DNA of 5,784 nucleotides from an uncultured Ruminococcus sp. (GCA_902773245.1 CACYDY010000021.1:1-5784), one strand, 5' to 3'. Counted from the first letter of the stretch, positions 1 through 5,612 are shown. Notes: generated by a model not told the origin, from the sequence alone. Made by a program: numbers and translations.

Positions 1-971
1 ATAAGGCTTTGCTTGATAATGCCACGAGCGGCGGCGCAGTTACTCAGCTTGCGCTGGCAATGCTGAACGACGAAGAGTACGACTGCGCTTTTATGGTGTC
101 GGACTACTGCTATGACGAGCCGATAAAAACAAAGGAGTTCCGCAAGGGCGACTCCTTGGAGAAAACACAAAAAAGCAGGTATCTTACAGTTTCTCATGAA
201 AACACCGTAAGATATATGCTCAAAAACCCAAAGGAGAAGCTCATCATAATCGGAACGGGCTGCGCCCTTCAGGGAATTATCAACACAATAAATTTAAAGA
301 AGCTAAACCGTGATAACTACTTTTTAATAGGTTTGTTTTGTGACAAAACGATGAGTTATGGTGTGATAGATTATTTCAAAGAACACCCCGTTAACAAGTC
401 ACGCACAATAAGCGAATTCTATTTTCGTTCAAAGGCGGCAGGCGGCTGGCCGGGAAATGTTTTGATACGCTATTCCGACGGTTCAAGTGAGGAGCTGCCA
501 AATACGGAAAGAATGAAGGTCAAAGAATACTTCATGCCCGAGAGATGTCTGTATTGTCTGGATAAGCTCAACCGAAACAGTGACATTGCCGTTGGTGATA
601 ATTATGTGAGGGACAACAGCGACAAAGAGGGCGTCAGCAGTTGTATTATCCGCACTCAAAGAGGATCAGATGTGTGGGAAAAATATAAAGGCTTGTTCGA
701 GTGGCATGAGGATACGGCTGACGATATCAAGAAATCTCAGCATCTTTCCCAAAAGAAGAATAACTACTACAACGCCTGCATCAAGGGACTATATCCAATG
801 TGTGATGAAGCACAAAAAGCGGGCAAAAAGTATAATGCTTCATTGGAAAAAATTAAAACCGGAAAAAGCGAGAATCTTTACAAAGACGTGAACCGTGACA
901 TCAAAGTGAGAAGATACAAGGGAAAGCTTAAAAAGCTGATTAGCCTGCCCGTTCGGTTAGTAAAAAGGTAA
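1..971 (+). CDS. Coenzyme F420 hydrogenase/dehydrogenase beta-subunit (FrhB/FdhB) family protein, C-terminal part
   Basis: Partial gene. The frame is already open at the window edge (first full codon at 3, reading K-A-L-L-D), so the in-frame TTG at 9 is not a real start. About 322 residues are visible. Counting from that TTG, family landmarks are SGGAVTQL near residue 8, GTGCALQG at 82-89 (the usual GTPCQ site), a conserved cysteine in LFCDK at 111, FRSKAAGGWPG at 140-149, and RCLYC (C180, C183) followed by SDIAVGDNY at 191-199. The last is the metal-ligand and GD signature of the C-terminal domain. The usual N-terminal ferredoxin-like [4Fe-4S] domain would lie upstream. Family members transfer electrons through FAD and Fe-S clusters. 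In bacteria that do not make F420, many sit in exopolysaccharide clusters beside pyruvyl transferases, and their substrate is unknown. The C-terminus is basic (KVRRYKGKLKKL). It is convergent with the thiol operon and probably unrelated to it. The family is fairly certain, the role is not. Confidence 0.82.
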   Translation, partial: KALLDNATSGGAVTQLALAMLNDEEYDCAFMVSDYCYDEPIKTKEFRKGDSLEKTQKSRYLTVSHENTVRYMLKNPKEKLIIIGTGCALQGIINTINLKKLNRDNYFLIGLFCDKTMSYGVIDYFKEHPVNKSRTISEFYFRSKAAGGWPGNVLIRYSDGSSEELPNTERMKVKEYFMPERCLYCLDKLNRNSDIAVGDNYVRDNSDKEGVSSCIIRTQRGSDVWEKYKGLFEWHEDTADDIKKSQHLSQKKNNYYNACIKGLYPMCDEAQKAGKKYNASLEKIKTGKSENLYKDVNRDIKVRRYKGKLKKLISLPVRLVKR

Positions 972-999
972 AATTTGTTAATTAAAGTTTTCGCTCAAG

Positions 1000-1068
1000 C
1001 CTTTTTCAAAAGGTGCCCCAAGGGCACTTCCGTTGGGCGCCCGCAGTTTCCAAAGGCAGCGCCTTTGG
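1000..1068. repeat. Tandem-palindrome intergenic repeat
   Basis: Four inverted repeats lie head to tail in the spacer between convergent genes. They are CCTTTT/AAAAGG (1000-1013), GTGCCC-CAA-GGGCAC (1013-1027, extendable outward by a G-T and an A-T pair), the perfect palindrome GGGCGCCC (1035-1042), and CCAAAGGC-AGC-GCCTTTGG (1050-1068, 8-bp stem with a 3-nt loop). Such dense packing is not expected by chance. It resembles, from memory, dispersed GC-rich spacer repeats of Ruminococcaceae that begin with a CTCAAGCC-like motif. No protein is convincingly encoded here. The hairpins could stabilise the 3' end of the upstream mRNA, but only the repeat structure itself is seen directly. Confidence 0.6.
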
Positions 1069-1113
1069 TCGCCGAAGGCATAATTCAGCCCTTTGCAAGA
1101 GTGAATATCAAAC

Positions 1114-1152
1114 AAAAGCGGGACGCTATCAAACTGCGTCCCGTTTTATTTT
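1114..1152. terminator. Bidirectional rho-independent terminator
   Basis: The perfect 8-bp stem CGGGACGC (1119-1126) / GCGTCCCG (1136-1143) has a 9-nt loop. It is preceded by AAAAG and followed by TTTTATTTT. Read on the minus strand, the same stem is followed by CTTTTGTTTG. It therefore suits both converging transcripts: the FrhB-like gene ending at 971, and the four-gene operon whose last stop codon is at 1220-1222, 77 nt before the stem. Confidence 0.87.
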
Positions 1153-1219
1153 CAGAAAATACGTACCTTTGCAGCACAGCTCAGGCGGCATATACCCTGC
1201 GTCAAGCTTTTTGCGCAAA

Positions 1220-1651
1220 TCATATAATATATGAATCTGCATAGGTTTCGTTCTTTTTGTCAATAATATCCTGAATTGTGATATTGTCAAGATAGTTGTC
1301 AATCACATTTTTTAACCCTTTACAGATAAAAAGATTGATAAAAACCTCGTTTGTACATTCGTCTGATTGATAGTATGTATCGGAAACCGTAAGATTGTTT
1401 TCAGTCAAGCGTAAAATACTCCCCACCGTGATCTTGTCCGGTGAAACAGCCAATTTGTAACCGCCCTGATACCCCCTGTTGGTGTGCAGGAGATTGGTTT
1501 TGTTAAGCATCATCAATATCTGCTCCAGATATTTTTTGGAAATACCCTGACGTTTGGCTATATCTTTAAGAGCAGTGTAACCGGCTTGTCTTTGTTCGGC
1601 GAGATCAAGCAGGAGCAGCAGCGCATATCTGCCTTTTGATGATATTTTCAT
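1220..1651 (-). CDS. Rrf2 family transcriptional regulator, CymR-like
   Basis: A 143-residue protein of typical Rrf2 length. The N-terminal winged helix-turn-helix is clear: MKISSKGRYALLLLLDLAE (1-19), LKDIAKRQGISKKYLEQIL (28-46) with the recognition helix, the wing RGYQGGYKLA (59-68), then ITVGSILRLTE (74-84). Fe-S members such as IscR or NsrR carry three closely spaced cysteines near residues 90-105. Here only C99 and C110 remain, so a classical cluster is unlikely. The tail (ETYADSYII) recalls the aromatic YMFYI end of Bacillus CymR, which senses cysteine status with CysK. It is the last gene of the operon. Its start overlaps the preceding stop as ATGA (1648-1651), and GGAGG sits 7 nt upstream. 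The likely role is sulfur-responsive control of its own operon, perhaps at the dyad at 5220-5242. The family is certain; the signal and the target are inferred. Confidence 0.92.
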   Translation of the reverse strand: MKISSKGRYALLLLLDLAEQRQAGYTALKDIAKRQGISKKYLEQILMMLNKTNLLHTNRGYQGGYKLAVSPDKITVGSILRLTENNLTVSDTYYQSDECTNEVFINLFICKGLKNVIDNYLDNITIQDIIDKKNETYADSYII

Positions 1652-3036
1652 CGTTTTGCCTCCGCATATTTTTTGATAATTTCATTTAAAGAAATGCCGT
1701 TTGCAATATCGGCGAGCATTTTGTCCGCAGGATTGGTTTGCTGTGAAATACGTTCGTAAAGCGGCGTCAAGTAAACTTCTTCTCCGAAGCCCCTCTCTGA
1801 AAGTCCCTCGAAGCTCAGATCAACAATTTGCTTTGCAAGGCGGTAAAGCGCATTTTTGTCAATAAATTCGGGGAAGCTTCTTTTGATGAGGAATTTTCTC
1901 AGTTCGCTCGCTGTGTAGCCGTGGTGATAAAGAACAGTATCGTTTTCCAGAATATTTTTCAAATCGTTCACTTTGTTCATAAGTCCGAGATGAAACGCCG
2001 AAACGCACATACAGTCGCTGACGGGCTGACAGCACACACTTCGAAACTCAACCGTTCCCCTGAATGTGAGGTCTTCAAATTTGAATGTTCTCAGATAGTT
2101 CAGATCCGAAATGTCGGGGGAAAACTCTATCGGATAGTATTCTCCGTTTTGGCAGTATTCGCCGACTATAGTTTCTTTTCCGAAATATTCAATGATGTTT
2201 ATGGGTTCGAAGTTTATATATTTGCCGTCACGCTCGGTACAGTATATACTTGTTGTGGCTATGTAGTTCAAAATATCCTCGGCAGAGCCGAACGTACAGT
2301 CATACATACCGATATTGTGAGAGTTTATGCCGTGAGGACTGTTTTCCCAAAACATATCGCGGCAGCACAGAACATCTTCATTTTCACCCAAAAGAACCGA
2401 GTTTGAAAAAATCAATGCCTTGACAGGCTCGAGAAGTGAAAACGTATTCAATACAAGCGGAAGATCATCATAATCAACGTCAAGCTGTACCTGCGAAGCG
2501 CTGGAGAAAGTTCCGTATTCGGGGTATTTGTGAAAATACATCGGTATGTTGTATTTGTTAAAGCTGTGAAGATGATGAAAAAGCATTCTGTATCTGCCGG
2601 TTTCGATAGGAACATTGTGATTGATATTTCGGTTTGGATTTACGCCCATGCCTGTGAGTGTGTAATTAAAACGAGAAAAATATTCTTGAATAAAACCGTA
2701 ATATGTCAAAAAGCGTTCGTGGATCAAGTTAAGATTTTTTTCCTTGCCGAATGAAAGCTCCAGATTGTTGTAGGAACAGTCATAGGACAGAATGTCACCG
2801 TTTGAGCGGTTTTGAGCAGAAAACACATTTCCGTTGTCATCAATGCCTACAACGGCGAATGTGAACTTTTCACAAAAGAGCTTTGTGAGATTGTGAACAA
2901 TGTGAAAATCAACAGGTTCGTTGTTCAGATTAACGATAGGCATTTCAAATTCGACACCGACGAAGCATTCTCTCGGCTTTTTTGTGGGTTCGATGTATCT
3001 GTTGTACAGCTGCTGTAAAATATAATTTCTTTCCAT
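1648..3036 (-). CDS. Glutamate-cysteine ligase family 2 (GCS2, plant/EgtA-like) protein
   Basis: A 462-residue enzyme. It resembles the ATP-dependent gamma-glutamyl ligases of the GCS2 group (plant and alphaproteobacterial GshA, actinobacterial EgtA), which join the glutamate side-chain carboxylate to cysteine. Landmarks in order are FVGVEFEM (25-32, acidic metal-binding strand), SYDCSYNNLELSFG (84-97, counterpart of the EP..Q.ELS motif), GMGVNPNRN (129-137) with ETGRYRMLF (145-153), SASQVQLDVDYDD (179-191, like TASVQVNLD) and TFRGTVEFRS (324-333). Twelve cysteines are present, including CC-x5-C-x-C at 335-344, which is unusual. ATG at 3036 is chosen because GAGGT lies 7 nt upstream and the family homology begins just after it. 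A 79-codon upstream extension would run deep into the preceding gene and looks like frame-shadow. The amidotransferase stop is 10 nt upstream, and the regulator start overlaps this stop. The natural acceptor could be cysteine or another amine. Confidence 0.83.
   Translation of the reverse strand: MERNYILQQLYNRYIEPTKKPRECFVGVEFEMPIVNLNNEPVDFHIVHNLTKLFCEKFTFAVVGIDDNGNVFSAQNRSNGDILSYDCSYNNLELSFGKEKNLNLIHERFLTYYGFIQEYFSRFNYTLTGMGVNPNRNINHNVPIETGRYRMLFHHLHSFNKYNIPMYFHKYPEYGTFSSASQVQLDVDYDDLPLVLNTFSLLEPVKALIFSNSVLLGENEDVLCCRDMFWENSPHGINSHNIGMYDCTFGSAEDILNYIATTSIYCTERDGKYINFEPINIIEYFGKETIVGEYCQNGEYYPIEFSPDISDLNYLRTFKFEDLTFRGTVEFRSVCCQPVSDCMCVSAFHLGLMNKVNDLKNILENDTVLYHHGYTASELRKFLIKRSFPEFIDKNALYRLAKQIVDLSFEGLSERGFGEEVYLTPLYERISQQTNPADKMLADIANGISLNEIIKKYAEAKR
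1659..1663 (-). promoter_or_regulatory. Ribosome binding site of the Rrf2 gene
   Basis: GGAGG on the minus strand lies 7 nt before the ATG at 1651, inside the last codons of the GCS2 gene. It fixes the Rrf2 start and supports independent as well as coupled initiation at the ATGA overlap. Confidence 0.8.
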
Positions 3037-3043
3037 AGTGTTT

Positions 3044-3048
3044 ACCTC
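3044..3048 (-). promoter_or_regulatory. Ribosome binding site that sets the GCS2 gene start
   Basis: GAGGT on the minus strand overlaps the TGA stop of the amidotransferase gene (3047-3049) and lies 7 nt before the ATG at 3036. It argues for this start over the longer frame reaching 3273. Stop and Shine-Dalgarno share bases, so translation of the two genes is probably coupled. Confidence 0.8.
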
Positions 3049-3814
3049 ATAAGTTGGAGAATATTTGATAAAGAAGCTTGATATTCTCGGGGCTTTCGAT
3101 ATATTCTCCCGTGTGCGGAGCGCCTTCCCTGAAGAGCTTGCCGTTTTTGTAGGCGAGCAGAGTGCAGAAAGGAAGCTTCTTCCAATTTTCGTTTGTGATC
3201 GGTGCGGTGCAGAAAAAAGTGCTGCCGTCTTTTTCAAGATAATAGAGTGTGTCCCTGCAGTTTGTGTGAACATAAAGATATTTTCCGTCCGTGAAAATAA
3301 GGTTCAGCTTGTTGTTTGGAGCCATATCGCGAACGATGGACTCTATCAGATCAAACCTCTCATCGAAAGCAAGCCGTGAGTCTGTTTGACGTTCGTTGAT
3401 TTTATCAAGCAGATACAAAAATATTCGCTCGCTGTCGGTGTCGCCTTTTTGGGTTTTGGTGTACTTACTCAGCGGCGGGTAGTCGAATATCGTGCCGTTG
3501 TGGATAAGCACCCAGTGACGAAGTCGATTGTCTTTTCCTCTGAAAGGGTGACAGTTTTTGTGTTCGATATTTCCGATGGTGGCATATCGTATATGCGCAA
3601 GGAGAAGCTTTGTTTCAATCGGTTCGGACAGCCTTTCCTTGAGAAAATTGCTCTTGCCTGCGCTGATGCTCTCTTTTTCCACTGTAATGTTGTTTGTGTC
3701 AACGCAGGCCAGACCCCAGCCGTGTGGGTGCTTGTCACTGAAAGCGTAAAAGCTTTTCAGATAATTGTTTATCGTCAGCTCCCTTGGAGAGCTAACCGCA
3801 AAAAGCATACACAT
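3047..3814 (-). CDS. Class II glutamine amidotransferase domain protein (YafJ/EgtC/DUG3-like)
   Basis: A 255-residue stand-alone N-terminal-nucleophile glutaminase domain, the same length as E. coli YafJ. It begins Met-Cys, so removal of Met exposes Cys2, the catalytic nucleophile. Further family motifs are HPHGWGLA (29-36), AHIRYATIG (73-81, substrate-binding arginine), NCHPF (87-91), HNGTIFD (105-111, oxyanion-hole Asn-Gly) and GDTDSERIF (124-132, acidic residues gripping the glutamate moiety). No synthetase domain is attached, so it probably hydrolyses a gamma-glutamyl amide, as EgtC does in ergothioneine synthesis or DUG3 in yeast glutathione breakdown, rather than feeding ammonia to a fused partner. 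It lies between two gamma-glutamyl ligases, overlaps the upstream gene by 23 nt and is followed 10 nt later by the next start. The ATG at 3814 is fixed by GGGAGG 9 nt upstream and by the need for Cys2. The fold is secure, the substrate inferred. Confidence 0.9.
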   Translation of the reverse strand: MCMLFAVSSPRELTINNYLKSFYAFSDKHPHGWGLACVDTNNITVEKESISAGKSNFLKERLSEPIETKLLLAHIRYATIGNIEHKNCHPFRGKDNRLRHWVLIHNGTIFDYPPLSKYTKTQKGDTDSERIFLYLLDKINERQTDSRLAFDERFDLIESIVRDMAPNNKLNLIFTDGKYLYVHTNCRDTLYYLEKDGSTFFCTAPITNENWKKLPFCTLLAYKNGKLFREGAPHTGEYIESPENIKLLYQIFSNL

Positions 3815-5051
3815 TTCGGTTTACCTCCCTGTATTTCTTTGAGAGCTCCAGTCCGAGTCTGTTATAATCGTTTTGATAAGTGTTTCTGACAATCTCAGCG
3901 TAACGGCGGCTGTTTTTGATTTTGTTGATCTGATGCTCGGCAGCGCCACGGTATTCGGGGTAGTATTTGTCGGTAAAATCCGAAATTTTTGAAAGCTCCG
4001 CCAATGCTCTTTCTTTCAGCGAAACGTTTTCGGTGAATATAAGTTTGTCATCGTACAGCGAACCTTTAAGCATATTTTCCATAGCCTCTGTTTGTCTTTG
4101 TTCGGTAAATTCACATTCGCCGAGAGATAACAAATAAATGATCAGCAGGTGAATAAATTCAATATCCTCTTTAAAAATTCCTATCTCGCTTAAAGGATTA
4201 ACATCTAACATTCTGAGTTCAATGTGGTTGACGCCTTTGTTTTTCAGAGAATCCAAACTGTTTTTTCCCCTTGGCTTCAAGCGAACGGGGTAATAAAGCT
4301 CGGAACCCGAAAAAAGCTCGCCCGAATTTATGTATCGGTTAATGCTGTCTATGTAGCCGTCAAGATCGGTGTAATCAAGTATCGGAGTAAAAAAGTTGCG
4401 GTAGCCTATTTCACTGCATCTGAAAGAAGAGTATTTGTATTTTAAATTTTCATCAAGTCCGAGATGTTTCAAAAACGAATTGTCGATCACGGAGCTTGCG
4501 GCAGTAAGATAGACTATCAGCCAGCTGTATTCAACAAGCTTTGACGAAAGCGAAAGATAAAATTTATTTTTGAAATCAGTGAGATTATTGTCGCCCGAGA
4601 TGTTAAAAAGGTGAAAAATAACGTTCTGAGGAAACGAGAAGTTAAGATGTATTCCCGAATAGAGCATTTTCACCTTTCCGTATTTTTTTGAAAGATAATT
4701 TCTGTAGTTGTTGTCGTTAACCTCGGCAATGGGGATTTCATCGGGAGTGTCAAATTTTGGCGGATTTGAAAAACTCCAAAGGTATTCGCCGCTGCTCGAA
4801 AGCTTCTCGTTAAGTATACAGTGAAGCTTTTTCAAGTCGTCAAGAACTCCGTCTACGCTGTCAAAAACGTCGGTAATGATCTCCGTCTGATTTTCACAAA
4901 AGTCACGGCTGATGTGAGGATCGTTTGGGAAAGGGTGTTTTGATTGAGAAAGCTTTCCAAGGTGAGTTACCCGAAGGCTTTCTTTTTCTAATCCAAATTC
5001 ACCTTTTTTCAAAAGCTGTGATGTATATTTGTTGTCATAGTCAATTTTCAT
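3792..5051 (-). CDS. gshA: Glutamate-cysteine ligase, class I (GshA type)
   Basis: A 419-residue protein matching the E. coli GshA / GshF N-domain family, which makes gamma-glutamylcysteine from glutamate, cysteine and ATP in the cytoplasm. Visible motifs are GLEKESLRV (20-28, acidic metal ligands), HISRDFCENQTEIIT (46-60, counterpart of TDFAEALLEFIT), SGIHLNFSF (132-140, like SGVHYNFS), SFRCSEIGYRN (209-219, like SLRLSDLGYTN), YPVRLKPRG (254-262) and VNHIELRMLDVNPL (274-287, like IEYIEVRSLDINPF). It is about 100 residues shorter than the E. coli enzyme at the C-terminus and carries no ATP-grasp glutathione synthetase domain, so it is not a GshF fusion. It is the first gene of the operon. Start ATG at 5051 has GGTGAG 5 nt upstream. 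Its last 23 nt, out of frame, encode the start of the amidotransferase. The family is confident; whether free gamma-glutamylcysteine is the final product is unknown. Confidence 0.9.
   Translation of the reverse strand: MKIDYDNKYTSQLLKKGEFGLEKESLRVTHLGKLSQSKHPFPNDPHISRDFCENQTEIITDVFDSVDGVLDDLKKLHCILNEKLSSSGEYLWSFSNPPKFDTPDEIPIAEVNDNNYRNYLSKKYGKVKMLYSGIHLNFSFPQNVIFHLFNISGDNNLTDFKNKFYLSLSSKLVEYSWLIVYLTAASSVIDNSFLKHLGLDENLKYKYSSFRCSEIGYRNFFTPILDYTDLDGYIDSINRYINSGELFSGSELYYPVRLKPRGKNSLDSLKNKGVNHIELRMLDVNPLSEIGIFKEDIEFIHLLIIYLLSLGECEFTEQRQTEAMENMLKGSLYDDKLIFTENVSLKERALAELSKISDFTDKYYPEYRGAAEHQINKIKNSRRYAEIVRNTYQNDYNRLGLELSKKYREVNRNVYAFCG
3824..3829 (-). promoter_or_regulatory. Ribosome binding site that sets the amidotransferase start
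   Basis: GGGAGG on the minus strand lies 9 nt before the ATG at 3814, within the 3' end of the gshA coding sequence. It selects the Met-Cys start over a second in-frame ATG two codons later, which would lose the catalytic Cys2. Confidence 0.8.
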
Positions 5052-5056
5052 AGTTA

Positions 5057-5062
5057 CTCACC
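5057..5062 (-). promoter_or_regulatory. Ribosome binding site of gshA
   Basis: GGTGAG on the minus strand is 5 nt before the ATG at 5051. It is weaker and closer than the GGAGG-type sites inside the operon, so the first gene may be translated less efficiently or be sensitive to leader structure. Confidence 0.55.
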
Positions 5063-5111
5063 ATTAGTTGCGTACCCCTTTAAGTACAGATTTTGTCGCA
5101 GGTCGGAAAGT

Positions 5112-5216
5112 TTACGATCGGTGTAAGAACCACAAGGTATTTATATTTGAGAGCTGACTGATAAATACCGGCGCAGACAAAATTATTGCAGTTAAGAGAG
5201 ATAATAATTTATTCAT
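5112..5216 (-). CDS. Possible 34-residue leader peptide upstream of gshA
   Basis: A short reading frame lies in the operon leader, about 30 nt after the predicted transcription start. It opens MNKLLSLLTAIILSAPVFIS, which looks like a signal peptide or membrane segment (short basic start, then a hydrophobic run), and ends with a polar, aromatic tail (NTLWFLHRS). It contains no cysteine, so it is not an obvious cysteine-starvation attenuator. The start is supported only by a weak AGG 6 nt upstream, which lies in the downstream arm of the dyad at 5220-5242. The frame contains the 9-bp inverted repeat at 5136-5169 and stops 60 nt before gshA. A longer in-frame version from 5348 would begin upstream of the promoter and is not credible. 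It could be a regulatory leader, a tiny membrane peptide, a remnant or chance. Confidence 0.3.
   Translation of the reverse strand: MNKLLSLLTAIILSAPVFISQLSNINTLWFLHRS
5136..5169 (-). repeat. 9-bp inverted repeat in the gshA leader
   Basis: GGTATTTAT (5136-5144) and ATAAATACC (5161-5169) are perfect inverted copies separated by 16 nt. In the leader RNA this could form an AU-rich hairpin; in DNA it could be a protein site downstream of the promoter. No T-run follows, so it is not a terminator by itself. Confidence 0.5.
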
Positions 5217-5219
5217 ATT

Positions 5220-5242
5220 TAACCTATCGAATAAATAGGTTA
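5220..5242. promoter_or_regulatory. Candidate operator: TAACCTAT-N7-ATAGGTTA
   Basis: A perfect 8-bp-arm dyad with a 7-nt spacer begins about 4 nt downstream of the predicted transcription start. A bound dimer there would block promoter clearance. Its arm also overlaps the weak Shine-Dalgarno of the small leader frame. The operon's own Rrf2 protein, which binds DNA as a dimer, is the natural candidate ligand. I do not match it to a known consensus; the assignment rests on symmetry and position. Confidence 0.55.
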
Positions 5243-5252
5243 TTGTGTAATA

Positions 5253-5281
5253 AGAATACAACATAACACAATAAATGTCAA
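5253..5281 (-). promoter_or_regulatory. Sigma-A-type promoter of the thiol operon
   Basis: On the minus strand there is a perfect -35 box TTGACA (5276-5281), a 17-nt spacer and a -10 box TATTCT (5253-5258; 4 of 6 consensus bases). The predicted start is near 5246, giving a leader of about 195 nt before gshA. It is the best promoter in the window and sits just where the operon needs one. Confidence 0.72.
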
Positions 5282-5327
5282 TAGCCGAAACATATTTTCT
5301 GCGATATGCATAAAAATCAGACTTAAA

Positions 5328-5342
5328 ACTTATTAAATAAGT
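5328..5342. repeat. AT-rich dyad ACTTATT-A-AATAAGT
   Basis: A perfect 7-bp inverted repeat around a single base lies about 47 nt upstream of the -35 box of the thiol operon. It could be an upstream protein-binding site. With such AT-rich arms, chance is also possible. Confidence 0.35.
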
Positions 5343-5365
5343 AGGCAATGTTTAGCAAAACAGAT

Positions 5366-5380
5366 AACCGGTTTTAAACC
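5366..5380. repeat. Two overlapping palindromes upstream of the operon
   Basis: AACCGGTT (5366-5373) overlaps GGTTT-T-AAACC (5370-5380), so three alternating half-sites share bases. This is a possible regulatory site with no assigned protein. Confidence 0.3.
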
Positions 5381-5518
5381 ATTGACAACAACGAAAAATT
5401 CATTTTCTGTCTATCCAAGAAGTTGGTTCTATTTTGCATCACTGACGTAACCCATACCCCAAAACTCCTCCGTTCGAACCAATGTCATTAACCTAAGACT
5501 GAAAAATGAAAGATTTAC

Positions 5519-5540
5519 AGGGGTTTGGGGAATCAGCCCC
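5519..5540. repeat. GC-rich hairpin copy 1 inside the element
   Basis: CAGGGGTTTGGGG followed by an AATCAGCCCC arm forms a GGGG/CCCC stem with a 6-nt loop. The stretch resembles the one at 5679-5700 in the same orientation (CAGGG, TT, GGGG, AGCCCC in order), so the two look like diverged direct copies of one unit about 160 nt apart. Confidence 0.45.
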
Positions 5541-5584
5541 GTTAGGTGGCTGCGACTGCTTTAAATTTGATTTATGGATAAAGC

Positions 5585-5612
5585 CGGATTCGACAGCGAT
5601 ATCCGATTTTTT
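5585..5612 (+). terminator. Possible rho-independent terminator inside the element
   Basis: CGGATTCG (5585-5592), loop ACAG, then CGA and ATCCG (5597-5605) with one bulged T form an 8-bp stem, followed by A and six T residues. It would end a plus-strand transcript, but no gene or clear promoter is seen before it. It may terminate a small RNA or simply be part of the repeat. Confidence 0.4.

Noticed and set aside
975..1244. 89-codon plus-strand frame between the convergent genes
   Set aside because: It runs through the tandem palindromes and the terminator, overlaps the rrf2 3' end, has no ribosome site and resembles no protein.
1828..2406. 192-codon plus-strand frame opposite the GCS2 gene
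   Set aside because: It is antisense to a well-supported gene and is explained as its shadow. The plus-strand frames at 2530-2754, 2812-3018, 3065-3379, 3386-3889 and 4224-4445 were rejected for the same reason.
3037..3273. 79-codon N-terminal extension of the GCS2 gene
   Set aside because: It would overlap the amidotransferase gene almost completely, has low-complexity shadow-like sequence, and the ATG at 3036 has a good ribosome site.
1220..5051. Complete ergothioneine or glutathione pathway
   Set aside because: The EgtA-like and EgtC-like genes are suggestive, but there is no EgtB, EgtD, EgtE, GshB or GshF ATP-grasp domain in the window.
5052..5246. T-box or other known riboswitch in the gshA leader
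   Set aside because: I see no T-box sequence (GGTGG-ACCGCG type), no conserved sulfur riboswitch core and no terminator stem with a T-run.
5112..5348. 78-codon version of the leader frame
   Set aside because: Its start lies upstream of the promoter's -35 box; only the 34-codon part is in the predicted transcript.
5382..5410. Plus-strand TTGACA that might start a small RNA
   Set aside because: No acceptable -10 box lies 16-18 nt downstream (TTCTGT at best).
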